Shown one piece after another: positions 26,483 through 34,924 of a stretch of 64,000 nt of DNA. The stretch comes from Clostridium mobile (GTDB lineage: Bacteria > Bacillota > Clostridia > Clostridiales > Clostridiaceae): positions 697,284 to 761,283 of the forward strand of contig NZ_JAHLQF010000001.1 of the NCBI RefSeq assembly GCF_018918285.1, written 5' to 3'. A model generated the notes under the pieces. The model did not search any database and was not told the origin of the DNA. It saw nothing but the letters and a program-made list of their open reading frames with translations. The position numbers and the translations under genes were made by a program. The stretch's first letter is position 1. Every line of letters begins with the position of its first letter.

Positions 26483-27121
26483 TTACTTGCTCATAAACAA
26501 ATCTTTTCTCTTTAACCCATTTGCTTTAATAGACTGTCTCCATCCCATTTCGACGACAAGTTTATACAAAACTCTTGGGAAATTTGCTGTAATAAATATA
26601 CTTTCTTCTGAAGCACCTTTTAATATATTATTTGCAAGTTGTTTCAATGCTTTCTCTAAGTTCTTCTTAGGCCCATGACCAATTGCAACACTTTTCAACG
26701 ATGGGAGCATTCCGCCTGCCCCAATTCCAATACCTTGTCCCCGCTTAAGCCCTGATTTTGCACACCAATTCTCCATCATTTCAATTGCCAATTTATTCTG
26801 ATGACCTTCATGAAATCCACAATTCACCAAAGAATAGACTATAACATCTTTTTCCTTCATGTTTGCAAAAATCATTTCTAATTGAATTAGGCAATTTAGC
26901 AAATGAGATGGGATCCCGTCTACATACAGAGGAAATGCAAATACCAAAGCATTGTATTCCGTCAGTTTCTCCATTTCTTTTGTACTCAATTGCGGTTTTC
27001 TAAAGCAATATTCTGAAATTATATTACTATCCTGATCTAAAAAAGCTTTTAATTCTTGCAAGATACATCCAGAAGCACTATCTTTAATTTTAGGACTTCC
27101 GTTGATAAAAGCTATTTTCAT
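26483..27121 (-). CDS. NADPH-dependent FMN reductase / flavodoxin-fold protein
   Basis: The 212-residue protein opens with KIAFINGSPKIKDSASG, the phosphate-binding loop of flavodoxin-like FMN reductases, and has FAFPLYVDGIPSHLLNCL and NCGFHEGHQN. It is likely a cytoplasmic flavin-dependent reductase of small electrophiles or quinones. It overlaps the upstream gene by 4 bp (ATGA), so the two flavodoxin-fold proteins are translated together and may form a heterodimer. BOX-like repeat R1 lies downstream. Confidence 0.8.
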   Translation of the reverse strand: MKIAFINGSPKIKDSASGCILQELKAFLDQDSNIISEYCFRKPQLSTKEMEKLTEYNALVFAFPLYVDGIPSHLLNCLIQLEMIFANMKEKDVIVYSLVNCGFHEGHQNKLAIEMMENWCAKSGLKRGQGIGIGAGGMLPSLKSVAIGHGPKKNLEKALKQLANNILKGASEESIFITANFPRVLYKLVVEMGWRQSIKANGLKRKDLFMSK

Positions 27122-27621
27122 AATACCTGGCCCTCCATTTCCTCAATACTATGAATAAATGCAACTCTACGAACATTGCAATCGAAATTAATAGAATTTG
27201 CCTTTACCAACTTTTCAGCAGTTTGTTTTTCTTTTTCTGTTATATTTTCACCGTAAAACCATACCTGCATGTCTATATGATTTTCGTATCGCCTCCGGTG
27301 ATGCATTTCTCCATTTCTTATTGTAAAATAAGGATGTATATAGGAAATACTTCTATCTAACACATTTTTCACAAATGGGCTAAATCCTCCATAACAACAT
27401 TTGCTTATAATAATAAGCTCCTTACATTTTGATGCATATTCTCCCATATCCCTATATTGGTCCTGTATTACACAAGTTGCAGGTGTCTTTACCCAACATC
27501 CAAAGCATCCTATGCAATGCTGTATGGTTCCGTCGTCTGAAATAATCATAGCTTCATCTAATGAATTAGGAAGTAATTTTTGAAAATCACTAATTTCTAA
27601 ATCATGTATGAATAATTTCAT
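27118..27621 (-). CDS. Flavodoxin-family protein with CxGCxxC motif
   Basis: The 167-residue protein starts MKLFIHDLE and contains HCIGCFGCWVKTPATCVIQD, a motif of iron-sulfur-flavoprotein-like and NADPH-reductase-like flavodoxins, then KCCYGGFSPFVKNVLDRS. The classical N-terminal phosphate loop is shortened, as in other members of this subgroup. It is first in a two-gene operon with the FMN reductase. About 100-150 bp upstream lies a segment shared with the region upstream of the glycosyltransferase gene at 34571. Substrate unknown. Confidence 0.75.
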   Translation of the reverse strand: MKLFIHDLEISDFQKLLPNSLDEAMIISDDGTIQHCIGCFGCWVKTPATCVIQDQYRDMGEYASKCKELIIISKCCYGGFSPFVKNVLDRSISYIHPYFTIRNGEMHHRRRYENHIDMQVWFYGENITEKEKQTAEKLVKANSINFDCNVRRVAFIHSIEEMEGQVL

Positions 27622-27718
27622 TTCTCACCACCCCTTTCAAACATAATAGTAACTTATTAGATTTACCCCCAATTCCCATGATAAGGATAATCTTTACTTC
27701 GTATTTTTTTACTATAAT

Positions 27719-27769
27719 GTATTAACTGTTCTTTTATTATATAATTAATATCTCTAAATCACTACCATA
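27719..27769 (-). repeat. Duplicated upstream segment, copy 1
   Basis: A 51-bp stretch that matches 34617-34667 with one mismatch in the core; weaker similarity continues to about 27814. It lies about 100 bp upstream of the flavodoxin-type gene in the same orientation as copy 2 upstream of the glycosyltransferase gene. The intergenic stretch 27622-27950 holds this, a hairpin and no gene. Confidence 0.8.
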
Positions 27770-27820
27770 GTTTTCATATATTTACCAAATAAATATATGT
27801 TATCTTTCCCCTATAACGAA

Positions 27821-27840
27821 AACCCCCTTAAAAGGGGGTT
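27821..27840. terminator. Terminator of the aminotransferase-FAH-SDR operon
   Basis: AACCCCCTT and AAGGGGGTT form a perfect 9-bp stem with a two-base centre. On the minus strand it is followed by TTCG and further T residues. It lies 110 bp after the SDR stop codon. Confidence 0.6.
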
Positions 27841-27950
27841 CACGTCAAATCTATTATCTATTTTAAATTAAGATTGTTTTTCATTCAAAACAGACGCTGA
27901 TGATATTATATACCACCGCTTCTTCTGTCTTGAATGAAACTATTAAATTT

Positions 27951-28739
27951 TTAAAATGCTTTAACCATACCACCATCCAACAATACAGTTTGTCCTGTTA
28001 GATATGTGTTAGCTTCAGAGCATAGGAAAGCAGCCAGTCTTCCATATTCATCAGTAGTACCATATCTTCCTAGAGGAATATCTTTACTTGTATTTTCTTG
28101 AAGTTGTTCTATTGTAATACCTGCATTTTCAGATCTAATCTTGTCTAAATGAGCAATTCTATCTGTACCTATTCTTCCTGGTCCAATTACATTTACAAGT
28201 ATGTTATCTTTTCCAAGTTCCTGCGATAAAGTCTTTGATAATCCAACTACTCCCATACGGAATGTATTTGACAAAATCAAATTATCCAATACCGCTTTCA
28301 CAGATGAAGAAGTAGAGTTTAAAATTCTACCGCATTTGTTAGCCCTCATATATGGCAATACTTCCCTGATGGTTCTGATATATGATAAAAGAGTTAACTC
28401 ATAAGCATTTTGCCAAGCTTCATCATCAAAACTATCAAATGTTCCTGCTGGAGGACCTCCTGTGTTATTTACAAGTGCATATATTGAACCATATTTGTCT
28501 ATTGTATTTTTTGTTAATCTTTTAATGTCGTCATATTTAGTAATATCACCCACTGTATAAGATGGCTCAATTCCAGTAGCTGCTTTGATATCTGCTTGAG
28601 CAACTTTTAACTTATCTTCAAAAGGACTAAAAAGCATTACGTTAGCTTGCTCTCTAGCAAATTCCATTGCTATGGCTTTACCTAATCCAGCACTTGAAGC
28701 CATTACAATTGCTGTTTTGTTCTTTAATCCTAAGTCCAT
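27951..28739 (-). CDS. Short-chain dehydrogenase/reductase lacking the usual YxxxK
   Basis: The 262-residue protein has the SDR cofactor loop (ASSAGLGKA near residue 13), VNNTGGPPAG in place of NNAG, serines in LNSTSSSV and the C-terminal YLTGQTVLLDGG. Where Tyr-x-x-x-Lys is expected the sequence reads LSNTFRMGVVGLSKT, so the catalytic Tyr/Lys pair is replaced by Asn and Arg. This occurs in a known divergent SDR subgroup of uncertain chemistry. The start ATG 28739 lies nine bases after GGAGG; the ATG six bases upstream is too close. It is the third gene of the sigma-54 operon, after the aminotransferase and FAH-family genes. Confidence 0.82.
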   Translation of the reverse strand: MDLGLKNKTAIVMASSAGLGKAIAMEFAREQANVMLFSPFEDKLKVAQADIKAATGIEPSYTVGDITKYDDIKRLTKNTIDKYGSIYALVNNTGGPPAGTFDSFDDEAWQNAYELTLLSYIRTIREVLPYMRANKCGRILNSTSSSVKAVLDNLILSNTFRMGVVGLSKTLSQELGKDNILVNVIGPGRIGTDRIAHLDKIRSENAGITIEQLQENTSKDIPLGRYGTTDEYGRLAAFLCSEANTYLTGQTVLLDGGMVKAF

Positions 28740-28760
28740 TATCATTCCCCTCCATTGTTT

Positions 28761-29636
28761 TTATAATTTTTTATCAATAACTGGATTAACTAATTTCTCA
28801 AATCCATCAATCCAACACTCAATAACATCACCATGATTAATGTGAACAGCTCTAGGTGTACCAGTTGAAATAATATCACCTGGGAGCATTTTCATAACTT
28901 TTGAGTGAAATGAAACTAAATAATCTGGTGGGAAAGTCATATTGCTTACAGTATTTTGTGCTATCATTTTTCCATTTAATACAGTAGCTACTTTTAGTTT
29001 TAAAACGTCTTCAACCTCATCAGGAGTAATCAATTGTGGTCCAAAACTAAAGAAGGTTTCAAAGCTTTTAGAACGTGTCAAATATCTAGGATTTTTTCTT
29101 AAAATATCTTCTGCTGTCATATCAATTATTGTTGTAAAACCTGCAATAACGCTAGTCCAATCTTCTCTCTCAACGTTTTCACATTCCTTACCAAAAATCA
29201 CTGCCAATTCTGCTTCTCCAGTGGTTTTTTCAGATTGAAGAGGTATTTTTATTTTATCTTCATGTCCAATAATAGTTGTATCAGGTTTAAAAAAGCTAGC
29301 AGGTTCTGTATTAGGGGCTTTCTCAGCTAAATCAGATGCATGTTCTACATAATTAAGTCCTATACCGAAAATTTTTCTTGGCTGACGATATAATGGAGCA
29401 AATTTAGCTTTCTCAAAAGGAATAACCTCTTCCTTCAACTTCTCTAATTCTTCTTTACCACCAGCACGATACCAATTGTTTATCTCTTCAAGTTGGCCAG
29501 ATTTAATAATTTCAAGGGTATCAGTATTCCAATTCTTGTTGAATTTTTCATTTACTGAACCTACAGGTACAACACCCTTGGAAGTTATAATACCCGATAC
29601 TTCCAAGCCATATAATTTTATTGTTGATAATCTCAT
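28761..29636 (-). CDS. Fumarylacetoacetate hydrolase (FAH) family protein
   Basis: The 291-residue protein has an N-terminal lead domain and the FAH catalytic core: RKIFGIGLNYVEHA, EPASFFKP, GEAELAVIFG with the metal-binding acids, AGFTTIIDMTAEDI, KSFETFFSFGPQ and GDIISTGTPRAV. FAH-family enzymes cleave or isomerise 2-oxo acid derivatives with Mg2+ (acylpyruvate hydrolase, oxaloacetate decarboxylase, homoprotocatechuate isomerase). It is the second gene in the sigma-54 operon, so its substrate may come from the 2-oxo acid formed by the aminotransferase. The exact reaction is not inferable. Confidence 0.85.
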   Translation of the reverse strand: MRLSTIKLYGLEVSGIITSKGVVPVGSVNEKFNKNWNTDTLEIIKSGQLEEINNWYRAGGKEELEKLKEEVIPFEKAKFAPLYRQPRKIFGIGLNYVEHASDLAEKAPNTEPASFFKPDTTIIGHEDKIKIPLQSEKTTGEAELAVIFGKECENVEREDWTSVIAGFTTIIDMTAEDILRKNPRYLTRSKSFETFFSFGPQLITPDEVEDVLKLKVATVLNGKMIAQNTVSNMTFPPDYLVSFHSKVMKMLPGDIISTGTPRAVHINHGDVIECWIDGFEKLVNPVIDKKL

Positions 29637-29723
29637 ATTATATTCCTCCCTTATACTTGAAAACTATCTAACATATTGTAATTTTAGTTTTACCTAGTTT
29701 AATTCTCTACAAAGCAATTTTCA

Positions 29724-30920
29724 TTAAAAATTATCAAGTTTTTCTAACGCTTTTTCTATTAGATTTAATCCCTTTTCAATATCTTCAATAGAAGTAGCAT
29801 ATGATAGTCTAATATATCCTTCAGCAGCAAAGGCTTCTCCAGGAACTACCGCAACATGAGCTTCATCGAGCAAAAAATTAGCTACATCCATTGCATTGTT
29901 TATTATCTTATTCCCTACCTTCTTTCCATACAATCCCTTAACATTTGGGAAAACATAAAATGCACCTTTAGGCATATTACAGTTAATATCATTAAGTGAA
30001 TTAAGCCTATCTAAAATATATTTACGTCTCTTATCATATTCAGTAACCATTGAATTATAATCTTTGTTATATAGTAATGCATATAATCCAGCCTTCTGTG
30101 TAATAGAATTAGCATTTCCTGTTATATGTCCCTGAAGGTTGTTAATTGCCTTCATAATATCAACTGGTCCTGCTCCAAAACCAAGTCTCCACCCAGTCAT
30201 TGCATAAGCTTTTGACCAACCGTTGATAGTTATTGTAAGTTCTCTAATTTCCGGACCAAGACTTGCTATGCTTACATGCTTTTCGCTATCATAAATCAAC
30301 TTTTCATAAATTTCATCTGCAATAATAAATATTTGGTTTTTCACTGCTAATTCAGCAATTCCCTCTAAAACATCTCTTCCATAAATTGCACCTGTAGGAT
30401 TGTTTGGGGTGTTTAATATAATAACTTTAGTCTTTGAAGTTATCTTCTCTGCTATAGCCTGTGGTTCAAGTTCAAAATTATTCGCTTCAGATGTCTCTAC
30501 CAAAACAGGAATAGCTCCAACCATCTTAACCTGTTCTGTGTAGCTTACCCAGTAAGGTGTAGGAATGATCACTTCATCTCCAGGACAACATAAAGCTAGT
30601 AATACATTGTAAATTATCTGTTTCCCACCAGTGGATACCACAATCTCTTCAGGACTATATTCTATTCCATTTTCATTTTTCAGTTTTAAACAAATTGCAT
30701 CTTTAAGTTCTTTAATACCTGACACAGGAGTGTATCTTGTAAAATTTTCTTCAATAGCTTTTATAGCAGCTTGCCTTATTGTTTCTGGAGTATTAAAATC
30801 CGGCTCCCCCTGAGCAAATGAAACAATATCAACTCCTTCTTTGGTAAGCTTTTTTGCCTTTTCTCCAATTGCTAAAGTCATAGATGGAGAAATATTGTTT
30901 GCAACAAATGACGTTCTCAT
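29724..30920 (-). CDS. Class I pyridoxal-phosphate aminotransferase (AspB-like)
   Basis: The 398-residue enzyme shows fold-type I motifs: SFAQGEPDFNTPE, YTPVSGIKELKDAI, STGGKQIIYNVL, NTPNNPTGAIYG, ADEIYEKLIYD, the PLP lysine in INGWSKAYAMTGWRLGFGAGP and RLSYATS with the substrate-carboxylate Arg. It transfers amino groups between an amino acid and 2-oxoglutarate. It is the first gene of an operon with FAH-family and SDR genes and lies downstream of a -24/-12 promoter at 30982-30998, so it is induced by the divergent sigma-54 activator. Amino donor unknown. Confidence 0.9.
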   Translation of the reverse strand: MRTSFVANNISPSMTLAIGEKAKKLTKEGVDIVSFAQGEPDFNTPETIRQAAIKAIEENFTRYTPVSGIKELKDAICLKLKNENGIEYSPEEIVVSTGGKQIIYNVLLALCCPGDEVIIPTPYWVSYTEQVKMVGAIPVLVETSEANNFELEPQAIAEKITSKTKVIILNTPNNPTGAIYGRDVLEGIAELAVKNQIFIIADEIYEKLIYDSEKHVSIASLGPEIRELTITINGWSKAYAMTGWRLGFGAGPVDIMKAINNLQGHITGNANSITQKAGLYALLYNKDYNSMVTEYDKRRKYILDRLNSLNDINCNMPKGAFYVFPNVKGLYGKKVGNKIINNAMDVANFLLDEAHVAVVPGEAFAAEGYIRLSYATSIEDIEKGLNLIEKALEKLDNF

Positions 30921-30981
30921 TTAACTAACTACCTCCTTACTCTAATATTTTTATCTAATTACAATTACATATATTTTTATC

Positions 30982-30998
30982 AGCAACTTTTATGCCAA
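30982..30998 (-). promoter_or_regulatory. Sigma-54 (-24/-12) promoter of the aminotransferase operon
   Basis: The minus strand reads TTGGCATAAAAGTTGCT. GG and GC are separated by exactly 10 bases, matching the sigma-54 consensus TTGGCAC-N5-TTGCW at nearly all conserved positions. It lies 62 bp upstream of the aminotransferase start and faces away from the sigma-54 activator gene. Confidence 0.85.
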
Positions 30999-31185
30999 TT
31001 GACATTAAATATTTAAAATTAGAAATTCCCATTCATGTATATTCTATAGGCGGCTTTTAAACGCAATTCACTTATTACAATAACATTAGCTATAAATACA
31101 TAAAGTAAATCTGTAATTTATAGACAAAAAAATTAACAAATTACATCTATTGCTTATCAGCTTTCCTTTCTTAGTTTTAAATATT

Positions 31186-31243
31186 TTTCTCACTTTCGGG
31201 AAATATTTCTCGTGTTCGGGAATATATTTCTTATTATCAAGAA
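31186..31243. promoter_or_regulatory. Three phased upstream activator sites
   Basis: Three related elements, TTTCTCACTTTCGGGAAA (31186-31203), TTTCTCGTGTTCGGGAAT (31206-31223) and TTTCTTATTATCAAGAAT (31226-31243), occur every 20 bases. Each has TTTCT and a GAA half at the same spacing. They lie 190-260 bp upstream of the -24/-12 promoter, as expected for enhancer sites of the divergent activator, which they may also autoregulate. Confidence 0.7.
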
Positions 31244-31311
31244 TGTTTTTAGAGGAATTTATGAAATTTTGTATAATCTTTTAATAAAACATTATATAAG
31301 AGGTGAGTATA

Positions 31312-33150
31312 TTGCCTATTTTAAAAAATGAAGAAATCCAAAGTTTTGCCCAACAGGTTGCAGAAGCTATTAGCTCAGTTTTAGATATCGATATTACAAT
31401 TGTAGATACCGATATGACAAGAATTGCTGGTACCGGAGCATATTATAAGGATGTTAACACTATATTACCTGAAAGTTATACATTTCAAAAAGTTTTAAGC
31501 AGTGGCAAAAAGTGCTTTATATCAAACCCTGGTAATTCAGAAACCTGTAAAAATTGTATTAAAAAAGACATCTGCCAAGAAAAGGCCACAATGCTTATCC
31601 CTGTAACAGTTGATGGAGAGACAGTAGCTGCAATAGGCTTACTTGCTCTTACAGCTGAACATGCAAATAAAGTCTTAAATAACTATGAAAAATATTTAAA
31701 TTACATGGAAAAAATGTCTGACTTATTAGCTGCAAAGATAAAAAACGAAATAATGATTAAACAAATCTTATTGCTAGCCCAAAATCTTAGTGCAATAACC
31801 GAAGCTTATACTGATGGTATAATCTCAATTAACTCCAATAGAGTAGTAACACATTTTAATCGACATGCTGAAATTATTTTAGGAATAAGAGCAGACTCAA
31901 TATTAAACAAAAACTATGAGGACAAAGTAACCTGCGATTCTATTACAAAAGCATTAGAAACTGGAGTGCCCTTAGATTCAGTTCATTCCATTTTTAAAAC
32001 TATTGATCGTAAAATTCCAGTAATATTAACCATACAACCAATTAAATATAACCATATAACTCAAGGCATTGTATGTTTTTTTCAGGAATTGAATACAACA
32101 AGAAAAAAATTTGAATCTTTTACATTAGCTAATACAAGGTACACCTTTGATTATATAAAAGGCGACAGTTATTCAATTCAAAAAGTAAAAGACTTAGCTA
32201 AAACAATATCTCCATCTGATTCAACTGTACTTCTATTGGGCGAAAGTGGTACTGGCAAAGAATTATTTGCAAGGGCAATTCACTCATCAAGCAAAAGAAG
32301 CCATATGCCTTTTGTAACCATTAATTGCAGCGCAATACCTGATACTTTGTTAGAGAGTGAACTATTTGGATATGAAGGTGGCTCTTTTACAGGAGCAAAT
32401 AAAAATGGTAAACCTGGAAAATTCGAATTAGCACATAAAGGTACACTTTTTTTAGATGAAATAGGTGATATGCCTTTAAGCTTACAGCCCAAAATTCTTA
32501 GAGTACTTCAGGAGAAAGTTATTGAAAGAGTTGGAGGTACTTCATCTATACCTATAGATGTAAGAATTATTGCAGCTACACACAGAAATTTACCAGAACT
32601 TATTAAGAAAAATCTATTTAGACAGGACTTATATTATAGAATTAATGTTATTCCTATAAACTTACCTCCATTAAGACAAAGAGAAGAAGATATTATACCT
32701 CTATCCAGATATTTTTTAAAAAAATATGCTAATTTATTATCAAAGGATATTAGTGATTTTGAACAGGATACTATCATAAAATTAATAAATTATCATTGGC
32801 CAGGTAATGTAAGAGAATTAGAAAATGCTATAGAATATGCTGTTAACATAGAAACAGGTCACTTTATTTCACCGTTTAATTTACCCGAATTGATATTATC
32901 TTCTCAATCACATGTAAATAATGAATCAAAAGACGTTTCACATGAAGAACCTGTACCAATTTTAGATAGTTCTTTAAAAATAGCAATCAATGAATCTGAA
33001 AGGCAACAAATTATTAATGCACTTTCTATATATGGATATTCAACTAAAGGTAAGAAAAAAGCTGCTGAATATTTAGGTATCGGGCTAAGTACGCTATATA
33101 GAAAAATTAAAGAATTAAATATAAACTTTAATCCAGAAGGTATCTCCTAA
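31312..33150 (+). CDS. Sigma-54-dependent activator with cysteine-cluster sensory domain and PAS
   Basis: The 612-residue regulator has an N-terminal GAF-like sensory domain that includes a cysteine cluster (CFISNPGNSETCKNCIKKDIC, residues about 66-86), a PAS domain (AYTDGIISINSNRVVTHFN), an AAA+ domain and a Fis-type helix-turn-helix (KKAAEYLGIGLSTLYRKIKEL). The AAA+ part has Walker A GESGTGKELFA, the sigma-54 contact loop as GSFTGA (usual GAFTGA) and Walker B GTLFLDEIGDM. It is divergent from the aminotransferase operon with its own -24/-12 promoter. The start is TTG 31312, six bases after AGAGGTG; a GTG nine bases upstream overlaps that site. Its ligand is unknown. Confidence 0.88.
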   Translation: MPILKNEEIQSFAQQVAEAISSVLDIDITIVDTDMTRIAGTGAYYKDVNTILPESYTFQKVLSSGKKCFISNPGNSETCKNCIKKDICQEKATMLIPVTVDGETVAAIGLLALTAEHANKVLNNYEKYLNYMEKMSDLLAAKIKNEIMIKQILLLAQNLSAITEAYTDGIISINSNRVVTHFNRHAEIILGIRADSILNKNYEDKVTCDSITKALETGVPLDSVHSIFKTIDRKIPVILTIQPIKYNHITQGIVCFFQELNTTRKKFESFTLANTRYTFDYIKGDSYSIQKVKDLAKTISPSDSTVLLLGESGTGKELFARAIHSSSKRSHMPFVTINCSAIPDTLLESELFGYEGGSFTGANKNGKPGKFELAHKGTLFLDEIGDMPLSLQPKILRVLQEKVIERVGGTSSIPIDVRIIAATHRNLPELIKKNLFRQDLYYRINVIPINLPPLRQREEDIIPLSRYFLKKYANLLSKDISDFEQDTIIKLINYHWPGNVRELENAIEYAVNIETGHFISPFNLPELILSSQSHVNNESKDVSHEEPVPILDSSLKIAINESERQQIINALSIYGYSTKGKKKAAEYLGIGLSTLYRKIKELNINFNPEGIS

Positions 33151-33191
33151 TTTCATATAACTACTGCACGCTTTTTTAACTCACAGTAAGA

Positions 33192-33220
33192 AGAAATCGG
33201 GATAATTACTCCCGATTTCT
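33192..33220. terminator. Hairpin terminator between sigma-54 activator and glycosyltransferase
   Basis: AGAAATCGGGA and TCCCGATTTCT form a perfect 11-bp stem with a 7-base loop, 41 bp after the activator stop codon. There is no long T run beyond the stem on either strand, but the right arm ends in TTTCT. It likely separates the two convergent genes. Confidence 0.65.
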
Positions 33221-33344
33221 CGCACCCAGCTCTTTAAAAGTTGATTTGTATTGTACACTGTAATTTACTCAAAACTTTCCGCAAATATTATTTTCAACAA
33301 TTCACTGGGAACCTGTTAATTATGAAAGATAAGAAAAATGTGAA

Positions 33345-34571
33345 CTAAATGTCTTGTATGCCTAATATATTACTTATTAGTTCGACAGTCTTATCCAAAC
33401 CATTTTCAGTTTGGAGCTTATTTGCTAATTGTATAGATGAATTACTAAATTGTTCATAATTATTCTTAACACTATTTATTGCATTAACTAATATATCCTT
33501 ACTTAAGTCTTTACTGGGTATTGGTTTAGGACCTAAGTTTAGCTCATATACCCTCTTTGCCCAGTAAAATTGGTCTGTTATATGAGGGATAACTATTGCT
33601 GGAACCCCTGATAAAATAGCAGTTGCTGTTGTACTCATGCCTCCGTGATGAATGATGCAGTATCCATATTTAAATAACCATGTATGAGGTATACTCCCAA
33701 CTGCTAGTATATTTTCCTCTAACTTATAGCTCTCTAAAGTTTTATTGAATCCTTGAATAATAGCTCTCATCTTAACTTCATTAACTGAATTCACTAAAAT
33801 ATCTAATTTTGCCTTTTCTTCTTCACTTTCAAAGCCCATAGCACCAAGAGAGATAATTATAGGGGCTGGACCACTTTTAAGAAAATTACTTAATTCCTCG
33901 GAAGGGCAGAATTCTTTAACTTCATCCAGAAACCAATAGCCAACAATCTTATTTTTTCCCTCCCAAAATTCATTAGAAGGATATACTAAAGGGCTTATTG
34001 GTACTATATTTAATATTGGTGATAAAAGTTCATCAAAGGAACTTATTTTCTTTAAGCCATGAACTTTCCGAAGTTTATTATAAGGACGTACCATAAATGG
34101 ATTAACAAATGTACCTACAATACTGTTTAAAAAAGCCTTCACCTTACTTTTATTCCCCAGTTTCTTTGGTATAATATCTGGCTGTAATGTGACGCTGATA
34201 AATGGGATTCCGCTTGCTTCAGCTTCTGTTGCACCAATGTTGCTGTGAGATGCTACAACTAAATCAGCATTTAAGCAAAGTTTCTTTATTTCAAAGGTAG
34301 ACTCTTCAATTATTTTAAATACAAATTTCATAGTTCTAATAAAACCTAACATCCAGTTCTTAGAATTTCCTCTTATCTTAGCTGTTTCATACTCTATATC
34401 TACATCTGGTCCTATAGGGACAAAATTTATATTATAGTTTTCGATCAGGTCTTTCCAACAAGGGTGAGTAGCAATTGTAACTTCGTAACCTGAAGCATTT
34501 AATCTTGTGGCCAGTGCAATATATGGTTGCACATCACCTCTTGTCCCCATTGTTGGTATCAAAACTTTCAT
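33345..34571 (-). CDS. GT1-family glycosyltransferase (UDP-glycosyltransferase / macrolide type)
   Basis: The 408-residue protein has the GT-B fold of family GT1. The N-terminal acceptor domain begins MKVLIPTMGTRGDVQPYIALA, and the C-terminal donor domain holds the signature IPHTWLFKYGYCIIHHGGMSTTATAILSGVPAIVIPHITDQFYWAKRV, where the HHGG segment binds the nucleotide sugar. Relatives glycosylate sterols, flavonoids, macrolides or lipids in the cytoplasm. No biosynthetic partner is adjacent. A 51-bp segment just upstream of the start is shared with the flavodoxin locus. Acceptor unknown. Confidence 0.87.
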   Translation of the reverse strand: MKVLIPTMGTRGDVQPYIALATRLNASGYEVTIATHPCWKDLIENYNINFVPIGPDVDIEYETAKIRGNSKNWMLGFIRTMKFVFKIIEESTFEIKKLCLNADLVVASHSNIGATEAEASGIPFISVTLQPDIIPKKLGNKSKVKAFLNSIVGTFVNPFMVRPYNKLRKVHGLKKISSFDELLSPILNIVPISPLVYPSNEFWEGKNKIVGYWFLDEVKEFCPSEELSNFLKSGPAPIIISLGAMGFESEEEKAKLDILVNSVNEVKMRAIIQGFNKTLESYKLEENILAVGSIPHTWLFKYGYCIIHHGGMSTTATAILSGVPAIVIPHITDQFYWAKRVYELNLGPKPIPSKDLSKDILVNAINSVKNNYEQFSNSSIQLANKLQTENGLDKTVELISNILGIQDI

Positions 34572-34616
34572 AATATCCCTCCATAAAATACTTAATAATC
34601 AATATTTTACCATAAA

Positions 34617-34667
34617 GTATTAACTGTTCTTTTATTATATAATTAATATCTTTAAATCACTACCATA
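34617..34667 (-). repeat. Duplicated upstream segment, copy 2
   Basis: It matches 27719-27769 with one mismatch, with weaker similarity to about 34713. It begins 46 bp upstream of the glycosyltransferase start. The stretch 34572-34924 holds this segment and BOX-like repeat R2, and no gene. Confidence 0.8.
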
Positions 34668-34821
34668 ATTTACATATATTTATCAGATAAAGGTAAGTTG
34701 CCTTCCCCTATATTATTCTTATTTTTATATCAATAGTCTCGATAACGCTATCTAAAAATAATCTTTCAATTCCAATAACATCTTTATTTGGTTTAGTTAT
34801 TTCCACCATTCAAACCAATAA

Positions 34822-34880
34822 AGCTAAGGATGTAGTGAAATAGAGACTTTTTTTGTAGCGGCTTCACTGCATGCTTAGCT
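34822..34880. repeat. BOX-like repeat R2 (subtype B)
   Basis: The stem AGCTAAGGATGTAGTGAA (34822-34839) pairs with TTCACTGCATGCTTAGCT (34863-34880). The centre AATAGAGAC-T7-GTAGCGG is subtype B. The left flank is shortened relative to other copies; the right flank has TTTGTTTATGGAACTAATT. It sits 45 bp beyond the end of the NhaC gene and may terminate it. Confidence 0.8.
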
Positions 34881-34924
34881 CTTTGTTTATGGAACTAATT
34901 ATCTTTGTGGATTTGAAATAGAAT

